Shown here: piece by piece, positions 53,915 through 63,099 of the stretch
Layout of the letters: each line of letters begins with the position of its first letter
Numbering within the stretch: the first letter of the stretch is position 1
NCBI RefSeq assembly: GCF_003788635.1
Contig: NZ_AYKH01000002.1
Span: 1-64,000 of the forward strand
Direction of reading: 5' to 3'
Length of the DNA: 64,000 nt
Source: Salinisphaera orenii subsp. orenii MK-B5
GTDB lineage: Bacteria; Pseudomonadota; Gammaproteobacteria; Nevskiales; Salinisphaeraceae
Notes under the pieces: model-generated
The model's input: the letters and a program-made list of their open reading frames with translations, nothing else
Told to the model about the DNA's origin: nothing
Databases searched by the model: none
Translations under genes and position numbers: made by a program

Positions 53915-56435
53915 GCGCGGCAACGAGGCGTCCGCCCTCGGTCTGGCCTGGCGCCACGGCCGGCGCTCCGCCGGGCGCGGCGAATGGCTGATTCTGCTCG
54001 TCGCGCTGGCGGTCGCGGTGGCGGCCGTGACCGCGGTCGGCCTGCTGACCGACCGCGTGCGCTCGGCCATGGTGCGCCAGGGCGCGACCACGCTGGCCGC
54101 CGATCTGCGGCTGTCGACGCGGGCGCCGCTGGAGGCCGATCGCGCCCGCGCGCTGGCGGCCACCGGCGTGGAGACCGCAGCGGTGACGGTCTTTCCGAGC
54201 ACGCTCTCCGATGACGACACGGTGACGCTGGTCTCGGTCAAGGCGGTCGAGCGGGCCTATCCGCTGCGCGGCACGCTCACTCTGCGGCGGGGACCGCCGG
54301 GTACGGCCACCGAGACCGTGGCCCACGGCCCGCCGCCGGGCCGCGTCTGGGTCGCCCAGCGCGTGCTCGACGAACAGGACCGCGGCGTCGGCGACCGGCT
54401 GCAGCTGGGCGATGCCGAGCTCACGATCGACGCCGTGCTGGTGACCGAACCCGACCGCGATCCGGGCTTTGCCGGCCTCGCGCCGCGGGTGATGATCGCC
54501 GCGGCCGACATCGAGGCCACCGGGCTGCTCGGATTCGGCAGCCGGGCCGAGTACGCCACGCTGATCGCCGGCGACGCCCCGGCAGTGGCCGCGGCGCGGG
54601 CCGCGCTCGATGACGATCTGGCCACCGGCGAACGCCTGCAGACGCCGGCGGAGTCGAACCGGGCCCTATCGCGGGCGCTCTCACGGGCGGATGTCTTCCT
54701 CGACCTCGCCGCCCTCGTGGCGGTGGTGCTGGCGGGCGTGGCCATCGCCCTGACCGCACGGCGCCACGCCGAATCGCGGCTCGACGAGATCGCATTGCTC
54801 AAGACGCTCGGCGCCCGCCGCGGGCTGATCGCCCGGGTGCTGGCCTGGCAGCTGGTCCTGATCGGCGTGCTGGGCATCGCCGGCGGTTTGATTCTGGGCG
54901 CCGCGGCCCAGGCGGGCATCGGCCGCGTCATCGCCGGCGCCTTCGAGATCGCGCTGCCCGGTCCGGCCTGGCGCGGGCTCTGGCCGGGGCCGATCGCCGG
55001 CGCCCTGCTGCTGGCCGGCTTCGCCTGGCCGGCGCTGGCGCGCGCCCGCCGGACACCGCCGGCGCGCGTGCTGGCCCGCGCCCTGGCCGACGACGATCGC
55101 CGGGCGTGGCGGATGCACGCCGGCGCGATCGCGAGCGTGGCCGTGCTCGCGGCGCTCGCGACCCGGGATGCAATGCTTACGGCCTGGGTGCTCGGCGGCG
55201 CGCTCGCCGGCGCCGCGGCACTTGCTCTCGGCGCGCTCGGCCTGCTCTGGTGCGTCGAGCGGGCGCGCACCGGCCTGGGTGGACGGCTCGGGCCCGGCAT
55301 CCGGCTGGGACTGGCCGCGCTGTCGCGTCGACGCGCGGCCAGCGTACTGCAGATCGTGGCCTTCGGCGTCGGTCTGATCATGCTGTTCCTGCTGGTGATC
55401 GTGCGCGGCGATCTGCTGGCCGGCTGGCGTGCGGATATCGCCGCCGACGCGCCCAATCGCTTTTTGATCAACATCACGCCGGATCAGCAGCCGCAGGTGG
55501 CCGATTTTCTGGCCGAGCACGGCATCGAGGCGCCCGCCTTCTTTCCGCTGGTGCGCGCACGCCTGACCACGGTCGACGGCCGAGCGATCGAATCCGACCC
55601 GGCGCTGGCCGAGTCGGCCGGCGAGCTCGCCCGGCGCGAGCTAAATCTGTCGTGGACGGACACCCTCAAGGCCGACAACCGTCTGCTCGAGGGCCGCTGG
55701 TGGCAGCCGGCCGATCGCGGCGAGCCGCATGTGTCGATCGACGAATCGGTCGCCGAACGGCTCGGTGTCGGCATCGGCGACACGCTGGGCTTCGACCTCG
55801 CCGGCCGGACGTTCACCACCGAGATCCGGAGCATCCGCAGCATCGACTGGTCGAGCCTGGAGGCCAATTTCTATGTGCTCTTCCCGCCCGGCTTTCTCGA
55901 CGATTATCCGAGCACCTACATCACCAGTTTCCATCTGCCCGACGACCGACGTGCGGTGCTGGGCGATCTGGTCCGCGAGTTCAACAACGTCAGCGTCATC
56001 GATATTGCCGCGATCCTCGACCAGCTGACCACGCTGATCGACCGCGTGAGCCTGGCGGTCGAGCTGGTCTTCGGTTTCACCCTGGCCGCGGGTCTGGTCG
56101 TGCTGCTGGCGGCGATGCAGGCCAGCCGCAGCGCGCGCCGGCGCGAGGCGGCCCTGCTGCGCGCGCTCGGCACGCGCGCCCGCTGGCTGCGCCAGGCGGT
56201 GGTCGTGGAATGCCTGCTGCTCGGCGCCTGCGCCGCGGTGCTGGCGGCTGTCGTCGCCCAGATCGCGGCCGTCGTGCTGGCCACCCAGGTGCTGGACCTC
56301 GGCTACACCTGGCGGCCCGGCGTGTGGCTGGTCGCGGTGACCTCGGCGACGATCGCCATCGCGCTGGCCGGGCTGGCGTCGCTGGGCGATGTGCTGCGCC
56401 AGCCGGCCTGGACGAGCCTGCGCGCCGAGGACTGA
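53907..56435 (+). CDS. ybbP: ABC transporter permease YbbP (FtsX-like)
   Basis: An 842-residue permease with two FtsX-type halves and about ten membrane segments. The first segment lies near WLILLVALAVAVAAVTAVGLL, a periplasmic domain follows, then segments near DLAALVAVVLAGVAIALTA and a repeat of this plan at the C-terminus (ELVFGFTLAAGLVVLLAAM). RALGTRARWLRQAVVVE is the typical coupling helix region. Length agrees with E. coli YbbP (804). Works with YbbA. Confidence 0.92.
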   Translation: MSERGNEASALGLAWRHGRRSAGRGEWLILLVALAVAVAAVTAVGLLTDRVRSAMVRQGATTLAADLRLSTRAPLEADRARALAATGVETAAVTVFPSTLSDDDTVTLVSVKAVERAYPLRGTLTLRRGPPGTATETVAHGPPPGRVWVAQRVLDEQDRGVGDRLQLGDAELTIDAVLVTEPDRDPGFAGLAPRVMIAAADIEATGLLGFGSRAEYATLIAGDAPAVAAARAALDDDLATGERLQTPAESNRALSRALSRADVFLDLAALVAVVLAGVAIALTARRHAESRLDEIALLKTLGARRGLIARVLAWQLVLIGVLGIAGGLILGAAAQAGIGRVIAGAFEIALPGPAWRGLWPGPIAGALLLAGFAWPALARARRTPPARVLARALADDDRRAWRMHAGAIASVAVLAALATRDAMLTAWVLGGALAGAAALALGALGLLWCVERARTGLGGRLGPGIRLGLAALSRRRAASVLQIVAFGVGLIMLFLLVIVRGDLLAGWRADIAADAPNRFLINITPDQQPQVADFLAEHGIEAPAFFPLVRARLTTVDGRAIESDPALAESAGELARRELNLSWTDTLKADNRLLEGRWWQPADRGEPHVSIDESVAERLGVGIGDTLGFDLAGRTFTTEIRSIRSIDWSSLEANFYVLFPPGFLDDYPSTYITSFHLPDDRRAVLGDLVREFNNVSVIDIAAILDQLTTLIDRVSLAVELVFGFTLAAGLVVLLAAMQASRSARRREAALLRALGTRARWLRQAVVVECLLLGACAAVLAAVVAQIAAVVLATQVLDLGYTWRPGVWLVAVTSATIAIALAGLASLGDVLRQPAWTSLRAED

Positions 56436-56447
56436 CGCCGCCACATG

Positions 56448-56475
56448 AAAAAGGCGGAGCCCGTCGGACTCCGCC
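56448..56475 (-). terminator. Rho-independent terminator of the small heat-shock gene
   Basis: On the minus strand GGCGGAG / TCCGACGGG loop / CTCCGCC followed by T5, 72 bases after the Hsp20 stop. The 7-bp stem and U-run face the minus strand; on the plus strand it would also lie just after ybbP but without a U-run. Confidence 0.8.
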
Positions 56476-56546
56476 CGATGAGCGGCCACGCGACGCCCGC
56501 AACGGGGCGTCGCGGTCGCAGCCGTCTGCGACAGGCCTGCGGCGCG

Positions 56547-57017
56547 CTAGCCCTTGACCTCGATCCGCCGCGGCTCGCTCTGCGGCTTCTTGGCGATCGA
56601 CAGGCGCAGCACGCCGTTCTCGGCAGTGGCCTCGACGTTGTCCTCGTCGGCGGTCTCCGGCAGCGAGAAGCGGCGCACGAAACGGCCGTAACTGCGCTCG
56701 ATGTGGCGTGTCTGCTCGCCGCGACCGCCGTCGTTGTCGCCGGCCGCTTCCGCGGCCTTCTCGTGCGTGCTGCGACGCTCGCCCTTGAGCGTGAGCACGC
56801 CCTTGTCGAGGGTGACCTCGATGTCGGCCGGGTCGATGCCGGGGATCTCGGCGTCGATCAGATAGGCGTCGGCGTTCTCGTGTATGTCGACCGCGGGGCG
56901 CCAGCTGCCCCCGGCGAACGCCGGCACGGCGTCGGTCTCGCCGAGAAACATGCGGTTGATCTCGTCGTTGAACTGCTGCAGCAGGCTGCTGGTCGGCTGA
57001 AAGCGCTGGATTGCCAT
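56547..57017 (-). CDS. Hsp20/alpha-crystallin small heat-shock protein
   Basis: A 156-residue holdase chaperone. The alpha-crystallin domain starts at WRPAVDIHENADAYLIDAEIPG and ends with the ENGVLRLSIAKK strand; a C-terminal I-x-V motif (RRIEVKG) matches the oligomerisation tail. The start at ATG 57017 was chosen because AGGAGG lies 8 bases upstream; an 18-residue upstream extension lacks support. A sigma-32-like promoter lies 46 bases upstream. Confidence 0.93.
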   Translation of the reverse strand: MAIQRFQPTSSLLQQFNDEINRMFLGETDAVPAFAGGSWRPAVDIHENADAYLIDAEIPGIDPADIEVTLDKGVLTLKGERRSTHEKAAEAAGDNDGGRGEQTRHIERSYGRFVRRFSLPETADEDNVEATAENGVLRLSIAKKPQSEPRRIEVKG

Positions 57018-57062
57018 GTCGAACTCCTCCTGTGTGAATGGGCCTTGTTGCCTGTCCAGAAC

Positions 57063-57089
57063 GATGGGCACGGCGCGACACGTTTCAAC
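57063..57089 (-). promoter_or_regulatory. Sigma-32 (RpoH)-like promoter of the Hsp20 gene
   Basis: On the minus strand GTTGAAA (57089-57083) is followed after 14 bases by CCCATC (57068-57063). It matches the RpoH consensus CTTGAAA-N11-16-CCCCATNT nearly as well as the htpG site and has the same 14-base spacing. The gene type supports it. Confidence 0.75.
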
Positions 57090-57172
57090 GGTTGTTTTAT
57101 CGTTTTTCCGTAACGTCTTTGCTTCGTCCCGGGGGAACTGCTACAACCGCTGCATATTCCCTAACCCGCAAT

Positions 57173-58447
57173 ATGATTATGCGACCCACTATTCTCAGAC
57201 TCCTCGCCGGCTCGGCCGCCATGGCCGGCGGCGTACTGGCCGCCCCGGCGGCGCTGGCCCAATCCTGCGACACCGCCGGGCTGGACCTGCCCGACGGCTT
57301 CTGCGCCACCGAGTTCGCCACCGACGCCCACCAGCCGCGTCATCTAGCCGTCGCCGACAACGGCACGGTCTACGTCAATCTCGCCAGCGAGGGCGACGAC
57401 GGCGGCCTGATGGCGCTGCGCGACAGCAACGACGACGGCAAGGCCGACGAGCGCGCGACCTTCGGCAAGGGCGGCGGCACCGGGCTGGCCATCCATGATG
57501 GCTGGCTCTATGCCGCGACAGTGACCGACATCTACCGCTACCGACTGGGCGATTCGCTCACCCCGGAAGGCGAACCGGAACACCTCGTGACCGGCATGCC
57601 GGAGCAGGACTCGCACGCCGCCCGCGGCCTGGCGGTCGGCGACGACGACATGATCTACGTCAACAACGGCGCGCCGTCCAACGCCTGTCAGGAAGAGGAT
57701 CGCTCGCCGGGCTCCAAGGGTCAGGACCCCTGTCCGCTGCTGGAGAATCACGGCGGCATCTGGCAGTTCTCGGCCACCGAGACGGGCCAGGAATTCTCGC
57801 CGGATGCGCGCTTCGCCACCGGTCTGCGCAACATGTTCGCGCTCGCCTTCCACGACGGCCAGCTCTACGGCGTGCAGCACGGCCGCGACCAGCTGCACTC
57901 GAACTGGCCGGATGAATTCACCCAGAAGCAGAGCGCACACCTGCCGGCCGAGGAGATGTTCGCCGTTTCCGAGGGCGACGACTTCGGCTGGCCCTACTGC
58001 TACTACGATCCGGATCAGGACAAGAAGGTGCTCGGGCCGGAATACGGCGGCGACGGCGAGAAGGTCGGCCGCTGCGACCAGTTCAAGGATCCCATCGCCA
58101 CCTTCCCCGCGCACTGGGCGCCGATGGACATCGCGTTCTACAGCGGCGACGCCTTCCCGAAGGACTATCGCGGCGGCGCGTTCATCGCCTTCCACGGCTC
58201 CTGGAACCGGGCACCGAGCCCGCAGGCGGGCTATCGCGTAGTCTATCTGCCGTTCGAGAACGGCAAGCCGGCAGACGACCATCGTACGTTCGCCGAGGCG
58301 AAAGGCTTCACCGGATCGGACACGATCCGCTCGCCCGGCAGCGCCGAGCATCGCCCGGCCGGCCTGGCGACCTCCGCCGACGGCGCGCTCTATATCAGCG
58401 ACGATCAGGGCAGCACGATCTTCCGTGTGACCCACGGCGGCGACTGA
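57173..58447 (+). CDS. Secreted PQQ-dependent sugar dehydrogenase-like protein (sorbosone dehydrogenase family)
   Basis: A 424-residue protein with a signal peptide (to about residue 25, APAALAQS). The mature part is a beta-propeller of the soluble glucose/sorbosone dehydrogenase type: FATDAHQPRHLAVADNGTVYV, GLAVGDDDMIYVNNGAPSNAC, ATGLRNMFALAFHDG, EGDDFGWPYCYYD and GAFIAFHGSWNR are typical blocks around the PQQ/calcium site. It probably oxidises a sugar or aldehyde in the periplasm if PQQ is available; no pqq genes are in the window. ATG at 57173 or 57179; there is no clear ribosome site. Divergent from Hsp20. Confidence 0.87.
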   Translation: MIMRPTILRLLAGSAAMAGGVLAAPAALAQSCDTAGLDLPDGFCATEFATDAHQPRHLAVADNGTVYVNLASEGDDGGLMALRDSNDDGKADERATFGKGGGTGLAIHDGWLYAATVTDIYRYRLGDSLTPEGEPEHLVTGMPEQDSHAARGLAVGDDDMIYVNNGAPSNACQEEDRSPGSKGQDPCPLLENHGGIWQFSATETGQEFSPDARFATGLRNMFALAFHDGQLYGVQHGRDQLHSNWPDEFTQKQSAHLPAEEMFAVSEGDDFGWPYCYYDPDQDKKVLGPEYGGDGEKVGRCDQFKDPIATFPAHWAPMDIAFYSGDAFPKDYRGGAFIAFHGSWNRAPSPQAGYRVVYLPFENGKPADDHRTFAEAKGFTGSDTIRSPGSAEHRPAGLATSADGALYISDDQGSTIFRVTHGGD

Positions 58448-58471
58448 GCGCGCGCCCACGCGCGCGAATGC

Positions 58472-58504
58472 AAAAGGCCGGCACGTGCGGTGCCGGCCTT
58501 TTTT
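58472..58504. terminator. Bidirectional Rho-independent terminator
   Basis: AAGGCCGGCAC / GTGCG loop / GTGCCGGCCTT with A4 on the left and T6 on the right. An 11-bp perfect stem between the converging sugar dehydrogenase and monooxygenase genes; the flanks give a U-run in both directions. Confidence 0.95.
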
Positions 58505-58541
58505 CGTGCGCCATCTTCCGGACCGCCGGCGAAATGTCGGA

Positions 58542-60098
58542 CTACGCCGCTCGCGCCGAATGCCCTCGGCCCGCCGAAGCGTCGCGACCGACCTCCTCGT
58601 AGTCCCCCGGGGCGAAGCGCCACAGCCGCAGGCGATACTCCCAGTTGAAGCCGGGATAGAGCGTGGTGTTCTTGCCGGAGTCGGTGAGATACCAGCTGTT
58701 GCAACCCGAGGTCCAGGACGTGTGTTTCATCCGCCACTGGATGCCGCGGTTGAATCGATCCTGCACCCGCTGCTTGACGTCGACGAACTTCAGCCCGCGG
58801 CGCGCGACGTGCGCGATGGCCTGCAGGGCATAGTCCATCTGCTGCTCGGTGAAGGCCAGCACCGAGGTATGGCTCGGCCCGGTGTTTGGCCCCATCAGGA
58901 AGAACAGGTTGGGAAAGCCCGACACCGTCACGCCCTTGTAGGCCTCCGCGCCGTCGGCCCAGACGCGGTTGAGATCGACGCCGCTGCGGCCGGTCACCTC
59001 GAAGGGCGAGGCCGTGCTCGGCACCCGGAAGCCGGTCGCGCAGACGATCGCGTCGACCTCGATCTCGCGGCCGTCGCGGGTGACGATCCCGTGCTCGGTG
59101 ATGCGCTCGGGCCCGTCGCCGATCAGCTCGACGTTGTCCTGCTGCAGAGCCGGATACCAGTCGTTGGAGATGAGAATGCGCTTGCAGCCGATCTGATAGT
59201 CCGGTGTGACCCGCCGGCGCATGGCCGGGTCGGCGACCTGCTTGCGGATGTGGCGCCGGGCGATCGCCTCGGCCTGCTTCTTGAACAGCCCGACATCCGA
59301 GATGATGAACGGCGCGAACAATTCGTTGAGCCAGTAGATCCGCAGCCGGCGTGCACGCAGCTTCAGCGGCGATTCGCTGTATTTTTCCTGTTCCGAATCC
59401 GGAATCGGCCGGTCCGGCTTGGGCATGATCCAGCTCGGCGTGCGCTGGAACACGGTCAGCTGCGCGGCTTGGCCTGCGATCTCCGGCACCACCTGGATCG
59501 CGCTGGCGCCCGAGCCGATCACCGCCACGCGCTTGCCGGCGAGGTCGTAGTCGTCGTCCCACTGTGCGGTATGCATCAGCTTGCCGCGGAAGCCGTCCAG
59601 GCCGGCGATGCGCGGATAGGCCGGATCGGCGAGCGCGCCGACCGCGGAGATCACGAAGTTCGCGGTCAGGGTGTCGCCGTCGGCGGTGGTCACCGTCCAG
59701 ATGCCGCTGTGCTCGTCGAACGTCGCCGAGACCACGGCCGTGTTGAAGCGGATGTAGCGACGCAGGTCGTATTTCTCCGTGCAGCGGCGGATGTAGTCGA
59801 AGATCTCCGGCTGCCGGCCGAAGGCACGCGACCAGTTCGGGTTCTGCTCGAAGGAGAACGAATACAGATGCGAGGCGACGTCGCAGGCCGCACCCGGATA
59901 ATGGTTGTCCCGCCAGGTGCCGCCGACGTCGTCCGCGCGCTCGAGGAGAGTGAAGTCGTCGAGGCCGGCCTCCTTGAGGCGGATGGCCATGCCGAGGCCG
60001 GAGAAACCGGCGCCGATGATGACGACGTTCATGTCGGTGTCGATCGTGGTGTCGGTCGACAGCGGATTGAAGCGTGAAAGCAGGGAGGAGACGCCCAT
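58542..60098 (-). CDS. Flavin-containing Baeyer-Villiger-type monooxygenase
   Basis: A 518-residue FAD/NADPH enzyme. The FAD fold GAGFSG is at residues 29-34, the type I BVMO fingerprint FRGKLMHTAQWD (FxGxxxHxxxWD) at 170-181 and the NADPH fold GSGASA at 195-200. Such enzymes insert oxygen next to a ketone to make esters or lactones, or oxidise heteroatoms. Starts at 60098 and 60032 are both possible; the latter begins directly at MNVVIIGAGF. It is transcribed away from a Fur box and FhuF. Confidence 0.92.
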   Translation of the reverse strand: MGVSSLLSRFNPLSTDTTIDTDMNVVIIGAGFSGLGMAIRLKEAGLDDFTLLERADDVGGTWRDNHYPGAACDVASHLYSFSFEQNPNWSRAFGRQPEIFDYIRRCTEKYDLRRYIRFNTAVVSATFDEHSGIWTVTTADGDTLTANFVISAVGALADPAYPRIAGLDGFRGKLMHTAQWDDDYDLAGKRVAVIGSGASAIQVVPEIAGQAAQLTVFQRTPSWIMPKPDRPIPDSEQEKYSESPLKLRARRLRIYWLNELFAPFIISDVGLFKKQAEAIARRHIRKQVADPAMRRRVTPDYQIGCKRILISNDWYPALQQDNVELIGDGPERITEHGIVTRDGREIEVDAIVCATGFRVPSTASPFEVTGRSGVDLNRVWADGAEAYKGVTVSGFPNLFFLMGPNTGPSHTSVLAFTEQQMDYALQAIAHVARRGLKFVDVKQRVQDRFNRGIQWRMKHTSWTSGCNSWYLTDSGKNTTLYPGFNWEYRLRLWRFAPGDYEEVGRDASAGRGHSARAA

Positions 60099-60238
60099 GA
60101 TGCGTGCCACCGTTGGTCGAATGGATCGGCCGGTCTCGGGCCCCGGCGGATCTGAAAATACCAAGTTTCATTATTTCTGACAAGACACGATGTCACATTA
60201 AACGACTGGCGCCGCCAGCAGTCGCGGGTTACCGTATT

Positions 60239-60257
60239 GATAATGATTCTCATCATC
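60239..60257. promoter_or_regulatory. Fur box upstream of fhuF
   Basis: GATAATGATTCTCATCATC matches the 19-bp Fur consensus GATAATGATAATCATTATC in most positions, with an intact left half. It lies 62 bases before the fhuF start and 141 bases from the divergent monooxygenase start, and could repress both in iron-rich conditions. Confidence 0.85.
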
Positions 60258-60318
60258 TCACGCCGCACGGACGCGCCCCGGCCGCCTCGTTCGACGCCGC
60301 CGTTCTAGGCGCGCACGC

Positions 60319-61047
60319 ATGTACGCCGAGCATTTCCAGGGCCTGTTGACAGGGTTCGCCGACGCGCTCGTCGCCCGCCTGCCCGCGGCGCCGATCGTGC
60401 TCGACGGCGGCCAGTTGCGCGAGTCGGACCATATCGACGCGCTCCTGGATCGCTACGCCGCATCCGCCGGCTGTCGCGAACGCCGCGCGACCGCCTCCCA
60501 GTGGTCGAAGTATTTCTTCAGCCGGCTGGGTATCGCCGTCACCGTGGTCCAGCTCGCCACCGACCGCGCGCTCGACGTCGATCTGGAGCGGCTGCGCATC
60601 GCCTTCGACGCCGACGGATTGCCGCAGCATTTCAGCGGCGTAAGCCCGCGCGCGGCACCCGGCGACGATTTCGACGGCCTGCTCGACGACGCCTTCGCGC
60701 CGGTGATCGCCACGCTGCACGAGCGCTCGGGGCTGGCGCCGCGGATCTTCGCCAGCAACGCCTCGATCTACTTCGAATGGGCGCTCGGCCAGCTGCGCGC
60801 CCAGGCTCGGGTGCCGGCGCCGCGCCTGGCCCGGGCCGAGAAGCTGATGGAGGTACGGCGGCGCAACGGGCACCGCAACATCCTCCACGCCCCCTACAAG
60901 CGCGTACCGCCCGGCGCGCGCGACGGCGAGGGCGAACCCGTGAGCCACTGCCGCCGCCTGTGCTGCGTGCGCGACCTGGATGCACAATGGGGGCTGTGCG
61001 CGAACTGCCCGCGGGCGATCACGCTCGCGACCGGCACCCACGGCTGA
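60319..61047 (+). CDS. fhuF: Siderophore-iron reductase FhuF
   Basis: A 242-residue cytoplasmic protein that releases iron from ferric hydroxamates by reduction. The C-terminal 2Fe-2S motif C215-C216-x10-C227-x2-C230 is intact, the hallmark of FhuF, and [14 protein letters not shown] and [13 protein letters not shown] are typical of the family. It is preceded by a Fur box and followed after 4 bp by an ABC exporter gene, so it heads an iron-regulated operon. Confidence 0.93.
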   Translation: MYAEHFQGLLTGFADALVARLPAAPIVLDGGQLRESDHIDALLDRYAASAGCRERRATASQWSKYFFSRLGIAVTVVQLATDRALDVDLERLRIAFDADGLPQHFSGVSPRAAPGDDFDGLLDDAFAPVIATLHERSGLAPRIFASNASIYFEWALGQLRAQARVPAPRLARAEKLMEVRRRNGHRNILHAPYKRVPPGARDGEGEPVSHCRRLCCVRDLDAQWGLCANCPRAITLATGTHG

Positions 61048-61051
61048 TCCG

Positions 61052-62719
61052 ATGACCCTGCTCCGCCTCGTGCTGCGCGACTACCGCGCGGCGTTCATCG
61101 CCGTCATGGCCGCGAGTATCGCCAGCGCGGCGCTCGGTATCGGCGTGATCGCCTTCATCAACGCCCGCCTGATCGAGACCGGCGACCACGCGCTGAGCGC
61201 CCTGCCCCAGTTCTTCGGCCTGATCGCGCTGCTGCTGGCGGTATCGCTGGCCGCCCAGCTGGGGCTGACCTGGCTGGGCCACCGCTTTGTGCTCGACCTG
61301 CGCACGCGCCTGGTCAAGCGCATTCTCGACACCGACATCGAGCGCATCGAGGCCCTGGGCAGCGCCTCGCTGCTGGCGAGCCTGTCGGCGGACATCCGCA
61401 ACGTCACCATCGCCTTCGTGCGCCTGCCGGAGCTGGTCCAGGGCACCATCCTGACGGTCGCCAGCATCGCCTATCTGGCCTGGCTGTCGCCCTCGATCCT
61501 GGTCGTCACCGCGCTCTGGATCGGCCTGACCATGGCGGTCGGCGCCTGGCTGGTGGCGCGGGTCTATCACCACCTGCATCACGTGCGCGAGGCCGAGGAC
61601 GCCCTCTACCGCGACTACGAGACCGTGATCGACGGCCGCAAGGAGCTGGGCCTGAACCGGGCGCGCGCCCGCCGGGTCTTCGAGGACGTCTTCCGCGCCA
61701 ACGCCCGGCGCTATCGGCACCACATCGTGCGCTCGGACACCTTTCATCTGAGTGCGAACAACTGGGCGAACATCATGATGCTGGGCGCCATCGGGGTGGT
61801 GTTCTTCCTGGCCAACGGCCTGGGCTGGGCGAGCACCTCGGTGGCGGCGACCTATGCCCTGACGATCCTGTTCCTGCGCACGCCCATGATCCAGGCGATC
61901 GGCGCCCTGCCGACGCTGATCAACGCCCAGGTCGCCTTCGACAAGCTCGCGACCCTGTCTCTGGCCGAGCACGACCCCGCCTTCGACACCCCGGCGCCGC
62001 TCGACACCGACTGGCAGACCATCGAGCTCCGCGGCGTGACCTTCGCCTACGACCGCGAGGACGGCTTCGGCATCGGCCCCATCGACCTCACGATCGAACG
62101 CGGCGAGCTGATCTTTCTCATCGGCGGCAACGGCAGCGGCAAGACCACGCTGGCCCGGCTGCTGACCGGGCTCTACCGCCCCACCGGCGGCACCGGCGGC
62201 ACCATCCGGGTCGACGGCCGGCCGGTCGCCGAAGCCGATCGCGGCGCCTATCGCCGCCTGTTCACGGCCGTGTTCACCGACTTCCACCTGTTCGACACGC
62301 TGCTGGACGGCGCCGGCAATCCGGCCGATGCGGCATTCGTCGACGACTGGCGACACCGCCTCGGGCTGGACGCCAAGCTGAGTGTCGACGCCGATGCCCG
62401 CATCGCCGATACGGCGCTGTCCCAGGGCCAGCGCAAGCGTCTGGCCCTGATGCTGGCACTGGCGGAATCGCGCGACGTGCTGCTGCTCGACGAATGGGCG
62501 GCCGATCAGGACCCGGGCTTTCGCCGCGTGTTCTACCGCGACCTGCTGCCGATCTTCCGCGAACGCGGGCACACGGTCTTCGCCATCAGCCACGACGACA
62601 GCTATTTCGAGCACGCCGACCGCCTGCTCGAGATGCGCGCCGGCCGGCTGACCGAGCTGACCGGCGAGATGCGCCGCGCGGCGAGTGCGGATGCCGTGGC
62701 CCGGACCGGCGAACGCTAG
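61052..62719 (+). CDS. Cyclic-peptide-type ABC transporter (PvdE/SyrD/YojI-like), fused permease-ATPase
   Basis: A 555-residue half-transporter. Residues 1-330 are a membrane domain with about six segments; the ATPase follows with Walker A G358-GNGSGKTT-366, the divergent signature [13 protein letters not shown] and Walker [13 protein letters not shown], the last typical of PvdE-like siderophore and peptide exporters. The ATG at 61052 is chosen because it is 4 bp after fhuF; a longer frame overlaps fhuF. Context suggests movement of a siderophore or its precursor across the inner membrane. Confidence 0.9.
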   Translation: MTLLRLVLRDYRAAFIAVMAASIASAALGIGVIAFINARLIETGDHALSALPQFFGLIALLLAVSLAAQLGLTWLGHRFVLDLRTRLVKRILDTDIERIEALGSASLLASLSADIRNVTIAFVRLPELVQGTILTVASIAYLAWLSPSILVVTALWIGLTMAVGAWLVARVYHHLHHVREAEDALYRDYETVIDGRKELGLNRARARRVFEDVFRANARRYRHHIVRSDTFHLSANNWANIMMLGAIGVVFFLANGLGWASTSVAATYALTILFLRTPMIQAIGALPTLINAQVAFDKLATLSLAEHDPAFDTPAPLDTDWQTIELRGVTFAYDREDGFGIGPIDLTIERGELIFLIGGNGSGKTTLARLLTGLYRPTGGTGGTIRVDGRPVAEADRGAYRRLFTAVFTDFHLFDTLLDGAGNPADAAFVDDWRHRLGLDAKLSVDADARIADTALSQGQRKRLALMLALAESRDVLLLDEWAADQDPGFRRVFYRDLLPIFRERGHTVFAISHDDSYFEHADRLLEMRAGRLTELTGEMRRAASADAVARTGER

Positions 62720-63099
62720 AGTCTGTTGACGTGTCCTGCGAGCGCTCTGTTTCCGACCGCACATCCTGTCCGGCAAGGCGCGAACCGCCGGCTCTGGGCG
62801 TGTCACGACCCAGGCCCGCAACGCCGGCCCCCTGGTCGTTTTTCATGGGCGGCCCGACCCATCGGAACAAACGCCCGGAAAATCAGCGATACGACGGCAA
62901 TCCAGCGTTCTAGCGTGCTTGTGCAGAATGACTGCATGGCGCGCTACTAAGCCTCGTCTTGCCGCACAACAGCGTTTGGCGCGGACGCGTACGAAACGTC
63001 AAAAGGCCCTAGCCGTCCGACGCGGCGGCGCGGTCGGCGGCACCCGCGGCCGATACCGGATCGTTCACCGCCCCGCGCGGTATGCGTCTCAATGCCCGG
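62720..63099. other. Intergenic stretch between converging iron-transport genes
   Basis: 380 bp with no supported gene. It begins AGTCTGTTGACGTGTCC, which superficially resembles an insertion-sequence end, but no matching inverted end, transposase remnant or target duplication could be found. No terminator with a U-run was seen. Confidence 0.45.

Noticed and set aside
61019-62821. A 600-codon minus-strand frame opposite the ABC exporter
   Set aside because: Shadow of a gene with intact Walker motifs; the composition is Arg/Gln/Gly-rich noise.
62720-63010. Possible insertion-sequence scar (AGTCTGTTGACGTGTCC and a distant ACGTCAA)
   Set aside because: The putative ends share only a few bases, and no transposase fragment or target duplication is visible.
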